In this document: one piece after another, positions 11,201 through 21,564 of the stretch
Position numbering within the stretch: position 1 is the stretch's first letter
How the letters are laid out: each line of letters begins with the position of its first letter
Origin: Phytophthora quininea
Taxonomy: Eukaryota; Oomycota; Peronosporomycetes; Peronosporales; Peronosporaceae
DNA: 64,000 bases
NCBI GenBank assembly: GCA_011947345.1
Contig: JAAVTG010000567.1
Location: 186,001-250,000, forward strand
Direction of reading: 5' to 3'
Made by a program: the position numbers and the translations under genes
The notes under the pieces: generated by a model
What the model was told of the DNA's origin: nothing
Databases searched by the model: none
What the model saw: the letters and a program-made list of their open reading frames with translations, nothing else

Positions 11201-11998
11201 ACTATCGGAGCGACACGGCTTCTTGACGATGCCCCAGGTCACTCTGAGACTGTGAGGGTGCTCCACCGTCATTGCAGCGCTGGGAAGTTAGCCTTGACGT
11301 GGACGAGCGACGGCCTGGAACTGGATGCGACTGCAGTTTCGGACACGATCGTGCGAACCAGTCTCGACTATTATAAGAAGAGCTATGGCGGAGTCTGCCT
11401 AGAATGGCTGCCTTTTCTGGATGTCCGCTACATGTGTCTCCATGATGGCGATGGTCAGGTTCTCCAGGTGAAACCTCTATTCCCCGGACTCAGCGGATCT
11501 TTCCTGTTACGTTCTGTTGTCACCTGGGAATGGCTGGGGCCCAAACGACTCCTTTTCCGATGCCGGCGCTGGCGGGGTTGCCTCACGAGCGCACACCGCA
11601 ACATTGTGGACCGTCTCGTTTGGCTGCTTGTGATCAATTATCCTGGCGTCTTGTATCGACCACGGGAGATCAACACATTGCGATGTGAAATCTCACCTCC
11701 AGAGGGACAAATCTTGGCGACAATCACCCGCAATTCGCCTAGTTTGTTGACCGTGTCTGCGGGAGGTTCCCTCCAAGCACAGCGGATCTGCGCCTCCACG
11801 AATTTGATCGTGAAGGCCCAACTTGCAGAGCTACTCGACCCTCCGGCACGCGTGAGATACCAGCATCCGCACCCATGGGTTTCCAGACTAGTGTGTTTGT
11901 GGGTCGGCAAACGCCGTTGGGCCCAGTCACGAGCTCAATTCAAACGAGCAGCCATGCGCGCCACTCGGCGCCGTGGTCATAAAGCCAGCAAGGCTTGA
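8211..11998 (+). pseudogene. LINE B endonuclease-reverse transcriptase polyprotein
   Basis: The endonuclease has the family motifs LLQETH (catalytic Glu), VYAPHR, GGDFNC (Asp/Asn) and SDHKGV (Asp-His), all intact. The reverse transcriptase follows with KASGPD, LNYRPLAPLN, NQNGFVPDRNIHDT, motif A at about 10154 and YADD at about 10462. Motif A reads LNFSKAYD: the first Asp, which binds catalytic metal, is Asn (AAC). The frame shifts between about 10190 and 10250, again near 10550 and near 10640, after which the thumb region runs open to a stop at 11998 (HVWALADAQLRIRL, then RHAWPTTALVVEFDRKLRNY). Copy is dead unless the frame breaks and substitution are errors; the changed Asp is a base substitution, not an indel. 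Confidence 0.9.
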
Positions 11999-12214
11999 GA
12001 GCTGACCTGGCTAAGAAATGGTGGACGTATTGATCCAGCAATCACTGGACTCGAATAGAAGAGACTTCGTCGTATTCTGGGTCTTAATGCTTGGGGTGAA
12101 CAATTACTGCTGAGAGTCCGCCATGGAGCTCTCTCGTCGTGGGATCCGACTTCACATCACGTCGGTTGTCCACATGGCCACTGCGCTCGTACGCCACACG
12201 TCCATCTGGGTCAT

Positions 12215-13261
12215 GTGCTTTGGGAATGCCCAGCGGCACAGATTTTGTGGACGGTTTTCCACACTCCATGGAAACGCCTGGGGATGACCAGTGATCTGCA
12301 TGGTGGGTCACGGGTTTTCACCATGACACTCCCTGACATGACTTCTGGATTGTGGACTCGCGCCGACGCGATATACCCCGAATTATCTCAATTGGAATCA
12401 CGCCGTCTGCGGGAATGTCTGTATGGTGTTGCGGCAGCCTGCTGGCGCCTCGGCGTAGCTCTTTTCCTTTACGCAACATGGAGATGGAAAGTTGATCACT
12501 ACGATTCGCTTAATGATATCACGGAGTGGTGCCACACAGCACGTCTTGCTCCCCGACTGCAGCAAGGTTACCGCACTATCCACCTGTACTTACGCGAGGG
12601 CAACTCCCACACAGGGATAGCTCGGGCGGCCAGAGTGTTGCGCGATGCGCTGCAGGGCTCACAACATTTTGACCCACCTCGCCAACTTACCGGTCATGGA
12701 CGCTATGTCCTCTTCTTCGACGGAGGGAGTTGTGGTAATCCGGGTCCGGGTGGAGCTGGAGCTGTGATCATAAAAGTTGGTGAATCAGTCATGGATTTGG
12801 CTGTGTGTTGGGTTGCTAGTACTAGTCTTAAACATCCAACGACTACAAACAACAAAGCGGAGTATGTGGGTCTGTACACAGGATTGGTAGCGTGCAAAAC
12901 CGATCACTGGGCTCCAGTCCATGTCGTCGGCGACTCCATGCTAATCATTTCACAGTTACGACAGCGGAAACCAGCCAAGGCACGAAAACTACGCGATCTT
13001 TACTGGAGATGCCGGACTCTTGCAGATCAGCTCAACGTCACCTCATGGACACACCATTTGAGGGAATACAACAAGATGGCCGACCGTCTTGCCAACTTAG
13101 CGATGGACAGCGTGACTAGCTGCCAAACAGTGCCCGGGTGGCCAACCGTGGTGCCTTCGAAATGGACACCGACACTAGAACATCTCCCCGGTGACATTGG
13201 TCACTGTTTGGAGCGCAACCCTGCCACGGATGCCTCTGCACCCGTAGCTAGCACTAACTAA
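12215..13261 (+). pseudogene. LINE B RNase H domain, C-terminal part of the polyprotein
   Basis: An open stretch of 348 codons carries a type I RNase H with the four acidic residues visible in order: FFDGGSCGNPGPGG (Asp), NNKAEYVGL (Glu), VVGDSMLI (Asp) and KMADRLANLAMD (Asp). It degrades the RNA strand of RNA-DNA hybrids during element copying. Just upstream is a Cys/His cluster (GCPHGHC ... HVLWECPAAQ) as found before RNase H in several plant-type LINEs. It would normally be fused to the reverse transcriptase; the separation at 11998-12215 reflects frame breaks, so the initiation codon here is not meaningful. Confidence 0.85.
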
Positions 13262-13389
13262 GATGCTCCTTTTACAGTCAGCGCACTGCTCTGCGGCGAG
13301 AAGAGATGTATAGGCCTTTTCGTGACGGCTATTTGAGGTCGTTGGTTAACCAAGTGAACTCAATATACCTAACTTTCGAAATCGAAAAA

Positions 13390-13404
13390 TACTCGCGGCA
13401 AAAC
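13390..13404. repeat. Target-site duplication of LINE B, right copy
   Basis: TACTCGCGGCAAAAC, identical to 8187-8201. It follows the A-rich 3' end of LINE B (ATCGAAAAA). Confidence 0.9.
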
Positions 13405-13707
13405 CCTCTGGAATCGTTCCGCGTAAATGCGGCCTAGTATTTGTAGGCTGTATTCAGCAGTGAGATTGGTCAGTAATCCATCGCCATCGTTGGGTTCCCT
13501 TTCTTCCTCAAAGGCACCACTACGGCATCTAGAAATGACGCTGGCGCCTGAGCTCCACTTTGGTTTGATTGATACACTTTGACCAGACAAATTGCTAGTT
13601 CCTGAGCGTAGCCCTTGTAAAAATAGACCTGCAGTTCCGCCATTTTTGTCTTTGGGTAGCTGATCCATTTCTCGTAAGGCTTCATCTTCTTCTATCAGCT
13701 TCACCAT
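13405..13707 (-). pseudogene. LINE A reverse transcriptase, N-terminal part
   Basis: The minus strand reads PASFLDAVVVPLRKKGNP (the family's VVPLPKKGDP block) and then NLTAEYSLQILGRIYAERFQ leading to RVLPRV at the LINE B insertion point, the equivalent of 'RPISLLNVDYKI.AKVLA.RL' in active enzymes. The frame continues directly into 8201-8144 once LINE B and one target duplication are removed. A frame change lies near 13480. Confidence 0.8.
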
Positions 13708-14080
13708 GTCTAGTGCGCCACCAGGAGTTAGCTTGTCTTACGGTTTAATGGTATGAAATTCTCCCAATTCGATTTCTATACCTTACTCTTGTGTTGGTGC
13801 ATGTGATTTCCCGTTATGTCATTCCATTCGCTTGCCATACGCTCCTCTATTGGTATTTCTTCTGGGTAGTAATGACCGGGAGAAGCTGAAGCCTCATCGA
13901 TGGTTTGGTACCTGTCCCAATTTGCGTGTCGTTTGTAAATGTTTTCAGATTATTCATGGTCGGCTGTAAACGTCGTCTAAAAGCGCTTTGTCGTTGTCTA
14001 TTTCTTCTTTCATTTCTTCTATGTAGCAATTCAGTTTGGGTTTGCCATGTTCCTTAAAGACTTGAACGTAAGTTCCTGTA

Positions 14081-15501
14081 TTATCGTTCACTGTACGAGT
14101 TTTCGTTGTAAGATATATCTTTGGTCATTGTGTTTAGCTGTCCGGCGAAAGTATCCCACGCTTGTGCTGCACAATTCTGTTGATTGAATTCTAGTTTCAG
14201 TTGTGTGATCCGCTTAATTATGTGTTTCCGGACCTTGTTCAGTCGGATACTCGAGTTTAGGTAGTGGACTTGTTTTGAGCTTCGTTTTCTGTGGCGGCTT
14301 GTTAACATCCATAATCTTACCTTTCGATGATCGGAAGAATTTACTGGCAATCTTGCTTCTACCCAATGTACTAGTGGTGTCAACTCTTCACAAAAGCAAA
14401 ATCGATCAAATCTGCTCGATTTGTTTTTCCAGAAGGTGTAGCGTGGGCTGAGTGTTCAGCTTGGTTTCACCACACGCAGCTGGACTCCGCTGGGACAAGT
14501 TACCTCATGGCGTCTGCCGGCTACCGAGCCGTGTGGACAGAAAGGTGACGCAACCTTTGTGTCCAACGAGGACACCTGAAAGTAAAAATTATGTTGTAGT
14601 ACGCCGGTGCATTGGAGCGAATGCGTGTCGTGTCATCTAGGTCCGCCTGTCGCTCGGATTGAGTGGCTGGCAGGCCTCGAGAGAGAACGAGCTAGATAGC
14701 ACTAGACTCAAGATCTCGCTCAACTTACAATTTGCCAGGGATCTAAGACATCAGTATATTAGGCTACTACTTGTGCGGGTTGGCCCCTACATTGCTGGTG
14801 TTTTCATATAAGTCCCGTGCTTCAAAACCCCGGGTATACTACAGAAGGTGTAATGAGACACTGGACCTGGGATGCTGTCATCGTCCACATATGAGGTGCT
14901 CCTCTATCATTTCGCGTTGTGCCACTAACTAGGATAATTCGTAACTTTAGTTGTTTTTCTCGCTAGGGGATCCGTTTACTAGTCGATTAAGTTGAGGATA
15001 CAGTTCTGCATCGAAATCGCCTGACATTACATGTGGTTTGTCCGCAGAAATCCGGGCTTGTAATGGCTGGAAGAACTGTGCTGATTTTGTTTTTGCTGGT
15101 GCATAAAAATTGACGAGTCTCCACTCATCGTACTCCACGATCATCCTTCTGCTTGGCCACTCAGTTTTACACCATGGTTTCACTAGGTGGGCAACCCAAG
15201 GCTTTAATAGCACTCCTACATCTCCTGTACCAGTTGAAGGAGTTGTCCAGTAGCTGAGTGGACGTGTATGATATTTCAGTTTCCATGTCCTATTCCACAT
15301 CTGTGTTAGTTTTTCAATTTCCTCCTCTGTACTGACGTGGGTATCTTGAATAAATATTATATCGGCTGGTTGAGCGTTGCTTCTCTGTCTGCATCCTCTT
15401 AGCCAGCCTTTTCTTTTCGACTCTCGAAATCCTTGTAGATTTTGTGATAGTATTTGTAATTCTGCTCGTTGTTTGTTGGTCTTTTTGTTCTCGCTCTTCA
15501 T
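14081..15501 (-). pseudogene. LINE A AP-type endonuclease, split by a solo LTR
   Basis: Starting at an ATG at 15501, the translation has LSQNLQGF, IIFIQDTHVSTEEE (Glu replaced by Asp in the usual QETH motif), VNFYAPA and MSGDFDAELYPQLNRL (the GDFN motif). The last part, HYTF then WKNKSSRFDRF and NSSDHRKVRLW (SDH motif), lies on either side of the LTR at 14437-14843. The order and spacing match the endonuclease of L1-like elements. A stop follows SPSEKNN at 14947, so the domain was broken before or besides the LTR insertion. Confidence 0.8.
14437..14843. mobile_element. Solo LTR, 407 bp
   Basis: The segment begins TGTAG and ends CTACA (a perfect 5-bp terminal inverted repeat with the TG...CA ends of LTRs) and is flanked by the 5-bp direct repeat GAAGG (14432-14436 and 14844-14848). 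No coding sequence lies inside. Excising it with one GAAGG restores an endonuclease reading frame of LINE A across the junction, which confirms both boundaries. It is therefore a solo LTR left by recombination between the two LTRs of a full element. Strand cannot be told from termini alone. Confidence 0.85.
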
Positions 15502-17503
15502 GTAAAATATTTCTGCTAAATTAAGCAGACGGCATACAGGTCTAAGCTTTGTCCTGGTAAATTATCCTGCGGCATTAATAAATGTTGTGGTGGACTCGGT
15601 TCATTCGGCAACGTGCCATTTTCCCGAAACCTTATGGCCAAGATGGTTTCCAATCCAGCCCAATCACCATCAGATCCATGTATGTGATAAACTTTCCTCA
15701 GTTATGCGTCCATTTCGAGGACCTTAAGAAATCTATCAATCACGACTTTCATTTGTAAAGGTATTTCCGATTAATGTCCACCAAACGATGCCATTTCAGA
15801 TGCATACGCATAAGCACTTAAAATCATCCGCGCTAGATTATCTGCATGTTTTCTCCGACATAAATTGAGGATGCTGACTGCCTCCTGTTGCAATTTATCG
15901 ATACGATTCCACGGATCACTTGAATGGAGATAACCACCATCGGCCATACTATCCTTTCGTTCATCTAGATACTTTATCCATGATTCAATAGTTTTGACTG
16001 GGGACCCGTCTTCTGCCCCCGACGTTTCTTCTCCTCCATAGTTATAAGGGTCTGTCATTGCAGAGTCGCCATCAGAGATAAGATGAAGAAGGTGTTTTAG
16101 TCCCGACGTTAAACATTCGATCCGTTGTGGCCTTGTCCAATACACCAGTACACTAATTGACAGGCCCGACAAGACCGCTTTCGGGAAGGTAATATGCCGA
16201 AGCATGTCCGTTAACATTTCGGGATGTTCCTAAACAGCATCCCTCCATATTTTGGTAGGGTCAGTTGAGGTTAAAAATTTTCATTTACTAACGTTTTCCC
16301 ACTGTGCTTTAATATCGCTCCAACCGCTGCCATGGATGTCGGTTTGACGACGGCTTGCTCTAACTCCGTTTGAGCATTCAGCAAATCTACCCTTGCAAAT
16401 ACCAATCAATTTATCCGGTGACGAGCTACTAGTTAAATCGTTCTGGCTGCCCGTCAGCTCTTCGATCTTGCTTTCGATCTTCTATCCCGAATCCGGTGAT
16501 TGCTGATAGTCCTCCTGTTCGCTAAAACGTGTCAACACGTCAACGCCAGTCATCATCAGTTGACTTTGCCATTTCTTTAGCGTCGACCGGTTTTCTCTGG
16601 TTAGTTCTTCTATCGACACCACTTGGGTCGGGTTGTCCCAATCCATTATGAGCAACAACGTTTGCCCTTCCAGTGATAGATTCTGTATCCCGGCCGTCGT
16701 AAATTCCAGTAGTTCCTCTTTTTAACAACTCTAAAGCGCAATAACTTATACAGTTCTTCTTTGTCCTGACTTGTTAGATCGACTTCATCGAGTGCAATCC
16801 TAATTCGTTCGTCAATCTCATTCTTATTCTGCTCTTCTTTTCCTTGACTTCCCAAGTCTTGAGCTTTATCGCTGTCCAGAAATGTTACTTTGTCTTGAGC
16901 AGATTCCAAAAGTTCTAGACTTCTTTGGTTTGGCATTTACGAATCCCATCCGACTGTAATGCAGCGATTGGTAGTTATACTGAATAACTACTGGCAAATG
17001 TCCAACATTGAGAGCCTTGACACATTCCTCCTGAAGCAGTTGAAACTACTTCAGCGGATTCTGACTTGTGAAGAAATATTCACCTGCCGTGTCCAAAAAT
17101 GAAATCCTTTTTGTCGTCTTCGGCCGGTAGACTTGATGGCTGGGGAATTGGTCTTTAAATGCTTAAACTAATGCAAAAATCGGATAATACATTAACTCGG
17201 CTGCCATGCGCAAGGTGGTATCACATCCCCAGAGGCTTGTGTCCAGGTTTTGAGAGCGAACCGCCGGTGACTCGCTGATTTCCTTGAACAATTCCTGCAG
17301 TATTTTCTCGATTGCTTAGGCTTTAGCCTGGGGCTCGTTTTTATATGCGATATCAGTATGTCATTTCGGACTAGAGGTGGAAATTCTTCGTCGAAACCAT
17401 ATTCGCTCGCCATCTTAATTCCCTTCTTTATTTTTTTCAGATATTCCACCGCCTGCGTTTCTTCCACTGTATCGAAACTCTTGTTAGCTAGTGTCATTGC
17501 CAA
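15502..17503 (-). other. Possible ORF1-like remains of LINE A
   Basis: Minus-strand coding-like stretches at 17503-17192 (Met-led, with KSFDTVEETQAVEYLKKIKK), 16936-16646 (charged, DEVDLTSQDKEELYKLL) and 16217-15771 (ESWIKYLDERKDSMADGG) lie upstream of the LINE A endonuclease in the right orientation. I recognise no domain. A gag-like ORF1 is expected in that place, so I infer they belong to LINE A, but a different relic is possible. Confidence 0.4.
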
Positions 17504-18658
17504 GCTTTAGTACTGGCAGTTTCCTGTAGCTGGTGTTTTTATGGGTTTGAGTCCGCAAGCTGTTGTACTTAAATTCTTCTCGGTCTATTTGGTCCTTTCC
17601 TTCCACTGCTACGAGTTGTTTTGGTCTTTTCTCCATTTGAAGATGACCGATTGCTGCGACTTCCTGGCCAATTGTTGTATCTTTGTGTTCCTGATCTTGT
17701 TTTTCCTTCGATATCGACCGTGATGTCCTTCCATGGTCATCCCTTTGGTGGCATAGTGCCAGGGAAATTCTCCGTGCTCGTCAAGAACCGGGTCCCCTTT
17801 TTACATCTTTGAAGATGGGCTTCAACTTGACATCGACGACAGCTCTATAGGCAGTCTCAACAACGTCTTGGCTAAGGTTCAGGTCCACTACGACAAACCT
17901 GTGTTCTAGAGCGACTCTCGGGCGTCGTTTATTGCTAGAAATGAAGCAAATTCTGCAATGAAGTCGTCAGTCGACGATACTGTAGAAGCCCCGGCCCATC
18001 TTTGGACCACCTCAAGTTCAAGTCAAGATGTGCCACACTGATTTCGGACTAATCCTCAATGTGTGTGGACCAGCCCGTGTTGGGACCAAAATTAGGAACC
18101 GGTCAGCCGAACGACGATGATCGGACCGGGGCCCCTATACGCCGGCGTACTCAAGTCAAGATGAATCAGGATCGTGCTTCCATCATCCGCCGCAAAGTAA
18201 CCGGTCGGCTCTCCGCAAATCCCGGCTGGGAACCCCAATCGGTCGACGGGCAAGTCACGCTGGACTCTCCGGCTCATGTTGGAATCAAGTCAAGGTTCTT
18301 GAACATAGGCAACAGAAGTATTACGATCCCGTTTGTAGGAACGTAACTCGCCCAAGCGGAGTGCGTTCGGGCGGCCCAAATTCAGTTTCCCTTTTTCCCT
18401 TCAAGAGCGCAGGTCGAACCTCTACGCAGGGTTTGCGGACCGCTGCACCTTTGGAGACTAGCAGCGCAGCACCGCCGGACCACGCGCGAAGCTATAACGG
18501 TAATATCCCAATTCTTTCTGCCTACATTTCCCAAAGCAAGTTAGGCACTTCATATTTGTGTGTCTTCCTTCATGAGTTCGTCCTCATCCTCTTCCTTTTG
18601 AGAAACGTATTGTCCGTTTACGGGTTCTTATTTTGTACTCGCCGAAGTTTGCCTCCAT
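17504..18658. other. No gene seen
   Basis: Only short frames without recognisable motifs. The stretch ends exactly where the left arm of the large inverted duplication begins. Confidence 0.4.
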
Positions 18659-19410
18659 GTAGTTGCCCTTCTCGGTAATAAGCCACGTGTTGAGCACCGG
18701 CCGCATCTCGCAGTTGCGCGAGTTTGCGCTGGAAGCAGTTGATGCCTCCGCGCGCGAATCCTTTTTGCGGCGACGTGGTCGGCCTGGTGCTCCAAGCTCC
18801 AGGAGAGCAGCATGTTGCCTCCGACAATGCCCAGCACGCCCACCACTCCGGCCACCAACTTGTTGGGGATTTTGTGGATGGCATAGCAGCTTCCAAGCAG
18901 CGATGTCGGCAGGAAGGTGCCCGTCATCATGGAGTGGTTCTTGGCGATGTGGGCGCTCTCGTGGGCCAGCACAAAGTCGATCTCGTCCGACTTGGGGATG
19001 TCGTACTTGTCGTGTAGGTGTTGGGGCGCGTAGAAGGCGTCGTAGAGCTCCATCGGCAGCACGATGCAGGCCCCACGTCGGGCGATGGTCAAGTTGGCGC
19101 CCATTGAAGCGCCCGAGCACTCCTCGCCCACCCGAATCGACAGTCGCTCGGGGTTTTGGACGCCCACGCGGGCGGCGATGCGACGGACGTTGACGGCAAA
19201 GTCGTCGCTCGGGTCCAGCTCGTGCGAGTCCAAACCGTGCGCCAACCGCAGCGAGTGCGAACTGGTGGGGCGAGCCACCGGGTACGTTGAGTACCCGTAG
19301 AGCAGCAACGCCGACGCGCTGATGAACCGCTTCGAGTAGAGCGCCGTGGACATGACTTTGAGCGTCGAGCGCACCGCGAGTTTCCAAATGGGCTCCGTGT
19401 TGCCTCTCAT
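18628..19410 (-). pseudogene. M48-type zinc metallopeptidase, truncated duplicate
   Basis: ATG at 19410 opens a protein with LAHESAHIAKNHS (HEXXH zinc site), a hydrophobic segment (about LVAGVVGVLGIVGGNMLL) and SLEHQADH (the downstream Glu/Asp motif of M48 peptidases). In this arm the N-terminal two thirds is in frame; the frame breaks at a run of five A in the codons for AAKRI (shared with the other copy) and again by a 2-bp loss near 18719. The last family-like residues are EKGNY; from 18658 on the sequence is unrelated flanking DNA, with a stop at 18628. Membrane-associated protease of the Ste24/Oma1 kind by family knowledge; this copy looks non-functional. Confidence 0.8.
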
Positions 19411-21564
19411 TGTTGTTGCCGCTGTAGGTACTTGCGCGTTTTTCTTGGACCACCGGACTCGGGCGCAGCTTGACTTTGCTGCCGGGAAATGCTACGCGGA
19501 CACGCACGCGTGAAATTGTTTGTGCAGTGGCGCTTCCTACTCGTTTGTCTCGGCAGTACAGACAGACCCGGTGGTCGGTACCAAACAATGAGAGTTCTCC
19601 TTGGCAATCTACCTGAACAGAGGCAGCTTGGAGAATGGGAGGAAGCGCGCTGCGCTGATGTTTGGCGCTCGCCGTTGCGCTGCTGACGATGACACATCGT
19701 CTGCTTGCTGGCCACAGGCTGTCGCAACGACAAAGGTGCACATTTGATAGTCTTGTTTTGAACAGTCTCAGCAAGCGACATGGCTACAGTTTCATTTGCA
19801 GGCGAAACGTCAAGTGCAACGACAGCAAAAGACGCCATTGGAATGATGTTTGCTTTGATCTTCGAACAGCATGCGCAGCAAGAACTCCCTGAAAAAAGCA
19901 CTATCCGAAACTGACGTCAGAAGAGCGTCAAGCAATAGTCGTCAAAACCAATTACCGTATTGTGCCCTAGTAAGGCAGTTATCGTTAGATATCTCTGTTT
20001 AGGATATACTACAGCCTCGGGAAGAACTTGCCCTATTGATTCGTATCAACAGATTCAATTGCCAGGCAACAGATATTCCGAAGTATTGCGGAGATAACCG
20101 ACTAAAACTAACCAACCGACAAAAATTTATGTATGAACTGACAGGCTTGGCTGAGTTGAGTTTCTGAATGGTCAAGGATACTATCGTCTATGAGGCCACC
20201 ATCTCTCAAGCCTTCATTGGTGATGGATCCATCGAGGGCTGGTAGAGCCATTACTGTCGTCTCGAGAAGGTTGTGTCTCCGGACCCGACTGTCTTTCTGG
20301 ATGGTAGCTTGCACTTGCCTTTTTTCCTGGCCGATGCCGCGGATTCGCACGATGTAGTTCACGTAGTCGGTCCCATCTTGAGTACGCAGCGGTCTGGATC
20401 GGATGTGTAAATTCACCAAGCTTACACAGGCGCGGAAGATCGTGTCGTACAGTTTCTCGCCCCACCGGTACTTATTGCCACAGAGGGACCACAGTGTCAC
20501 AAGCCGGCTGAAGAAATTCTCCACGATAATGCTATCGCTGGAAATGAGACGGTTCCGCTCGACTGCTGACCGACTGAGCCCTTGTCTGGGCTTCTTCTTC
20601 GGGATAATGGCACGAACGACATCTGCAAGGCCCTGGTATCCTTTGTCGGCTAAAACGGCCCATTCCTCAGGCCGTTCGTTACTCATTGGTCCCACGTCCG
20701 GCAGTACCCCTCCGATGCCAATTCGTCCAGCTGTAGTTGATGGAACTCGAGGTTTTCGCGGAAGATCCCGATGTCGGACTTGCTACCTCGATAGTGCTTC
20801 GAACAATCTATTGCGAAGCCGTTGGGAAGTACAGAAACTTCCACCTTGAAGCCATGCAATTTGTGCTTCGCGCTGTAGAACTTGTTCCGTCCAACTTGAG
20901 TTCCTGTAGGCATATTTGTCGCTTGGAATGCTGCATCCGTAGCGTATCTCGCGCAAGGGAAGTTGGCGAAGCAGTTGCCGGTTTGTCGGAGAAGCTGCAT
21001 AGTACATCTTTCCGCTAAAGGTGTGACGTAGAGCTTGTATAGAATTGGTGAAAGCACCGCCAGGTACTTTGTGATCATTTTATCGAATCTATGGCGTTTA
21101 ATATTAAATACCCATCCCATTGTCCACAGACTTTGAGAACAGTCAACGTCATGAAGAGCAAATCCTTTGGGGTCTGCTCACACTTCCAGCCACGACCAAC
21201 TCCCCGGTCGAGCACAACGTGGTCTTCAATGGAGCACCATAGCACGTTGACTTGAGCGGGTGAGAAATTCGTCATGCTGATGATCTCTTGCGGACCCCAG
21301 TCTCGAGGAACAAATGGAACACGGGGCACGGCGTATCTTCCTCTTCTGACGACTCATCATCTCCCTGCTCATCTCGGTCACGTCTCCTGTCTGCCAAACG
21401 TGCTTCGAGGCGGGCCCGGTTCCGCTCACACTCTTGACGAACTTGCCGAATAAGTGCAATACCGGCAGCAGCATCTCGCCTTTCTGGACCAGACTTCCGA
21501 GACGATGTAGTAGGGTAGACTATTTTTGTGGTCAGATACAGAACGGGTCAGGTCTGGGAACGGA
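18659..21564 (-). repeat. Inverted duplication, left arm
   Basis: This segment is the reverse complement of 23305-26211. Coordinate sums of matched points run 44868-44870, so the arms are collinear. I found four indel differences (near 20317, 19735, 19152 and 18719 on this arm) and two substitutions (a Val/Ala codon near 20417 and a change near 19115), comparing by eye. The outer end at 18659 lies inside the M48 gene, right after the codons for GNY; the right arm continues with the natural gene end. The left arm is thus the truncated, derived copy. The innermost 24 bp (21541-21564) match less well. Confidence 0.93.
20108..21360 (-). pseudogene. Harbinger-type DDE transposase (left arm copy)
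   Basis: Three overlapping frames together give a DDE_Tnp_4-like transposase: an N-terminal part (NFSPAQVNVLWCSIEDHVVL), the first catalytic Asp in ARYATDAAFQAT, a second in GSKSDIGIF, an Asp in VLADKGYQG, and the Glu in SIIVENFFSRL. PIF/Harbinger enzymes with this fold cut DNA transposons. Two frame breaks (near 21110 and 20690) are present at the same places in the other arm, so they predate the duplication or are systematic. In this arm the last part is open to the stop at 20108 because a T run is 6 long; in the other arm it is 5. Confidence 0.78.

Larger units (their letters stand above)
8202..13389 (+). mobile_element. LINE B: RNase H-bearing non-LTR retrotransposon inserted in LINE A
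   Basis: A 5188-bp plus-strand insertion is flanked by perfect 15-bp direct repeats. It contains, in order, an AP-type endonuclease starting almost at the 5' boundary (NVRGLG at about 8211), a reverse transcriptase, a Cys/His-rich stretch and an RNase H domain ending at 13261, then a 128-bp tail ending in a short A-rich run. No ORF1/gag-like region precedes the endonuclease, so the copy is probably 5'-truncated. Frame breaks near 10.2, 10.55, 10.64 and 12.0-12.2 kb and a changed catalytic Asp make it inactive as assembled. It sits in the opposite orientation to its host, LINE A. Confidence 0.92.
7381..15501 (-). mobile_element. LINE A: decayed non-LTR retrotransposon, interrupted twice
   Basis: Reading leftward, the recognisable parts are an AP-type endonuclease (15501-14849 and 14436-14081), a linker, the start of a reverse transcriptase (about 13707-13405) and its continuation (8201-7381). 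The order EN then RT is that of a non-LTR element. The body is split by LINE B (8202-13389) and by a solo LTR (14437-14843). Removing each insertion with one target duplication rejoins the protein: RVLPRV joins ISKNQQGF at the first, and HYTF joins WKNK at the second. Many stops and frame breaks show it is dead. Possible ORF1-like remains extend right to 17503; the 3' end left of 7381 is unresolved. Confidence 0.85.

Noticed and set aside
18584..19774. A 396-codon minus-strand frame across the left M48 gene
   Set aside because: It mixes an out-of-frame 5' part with short in-frame pieces; the real start MRGNTEP lies at 19410 in another frame.
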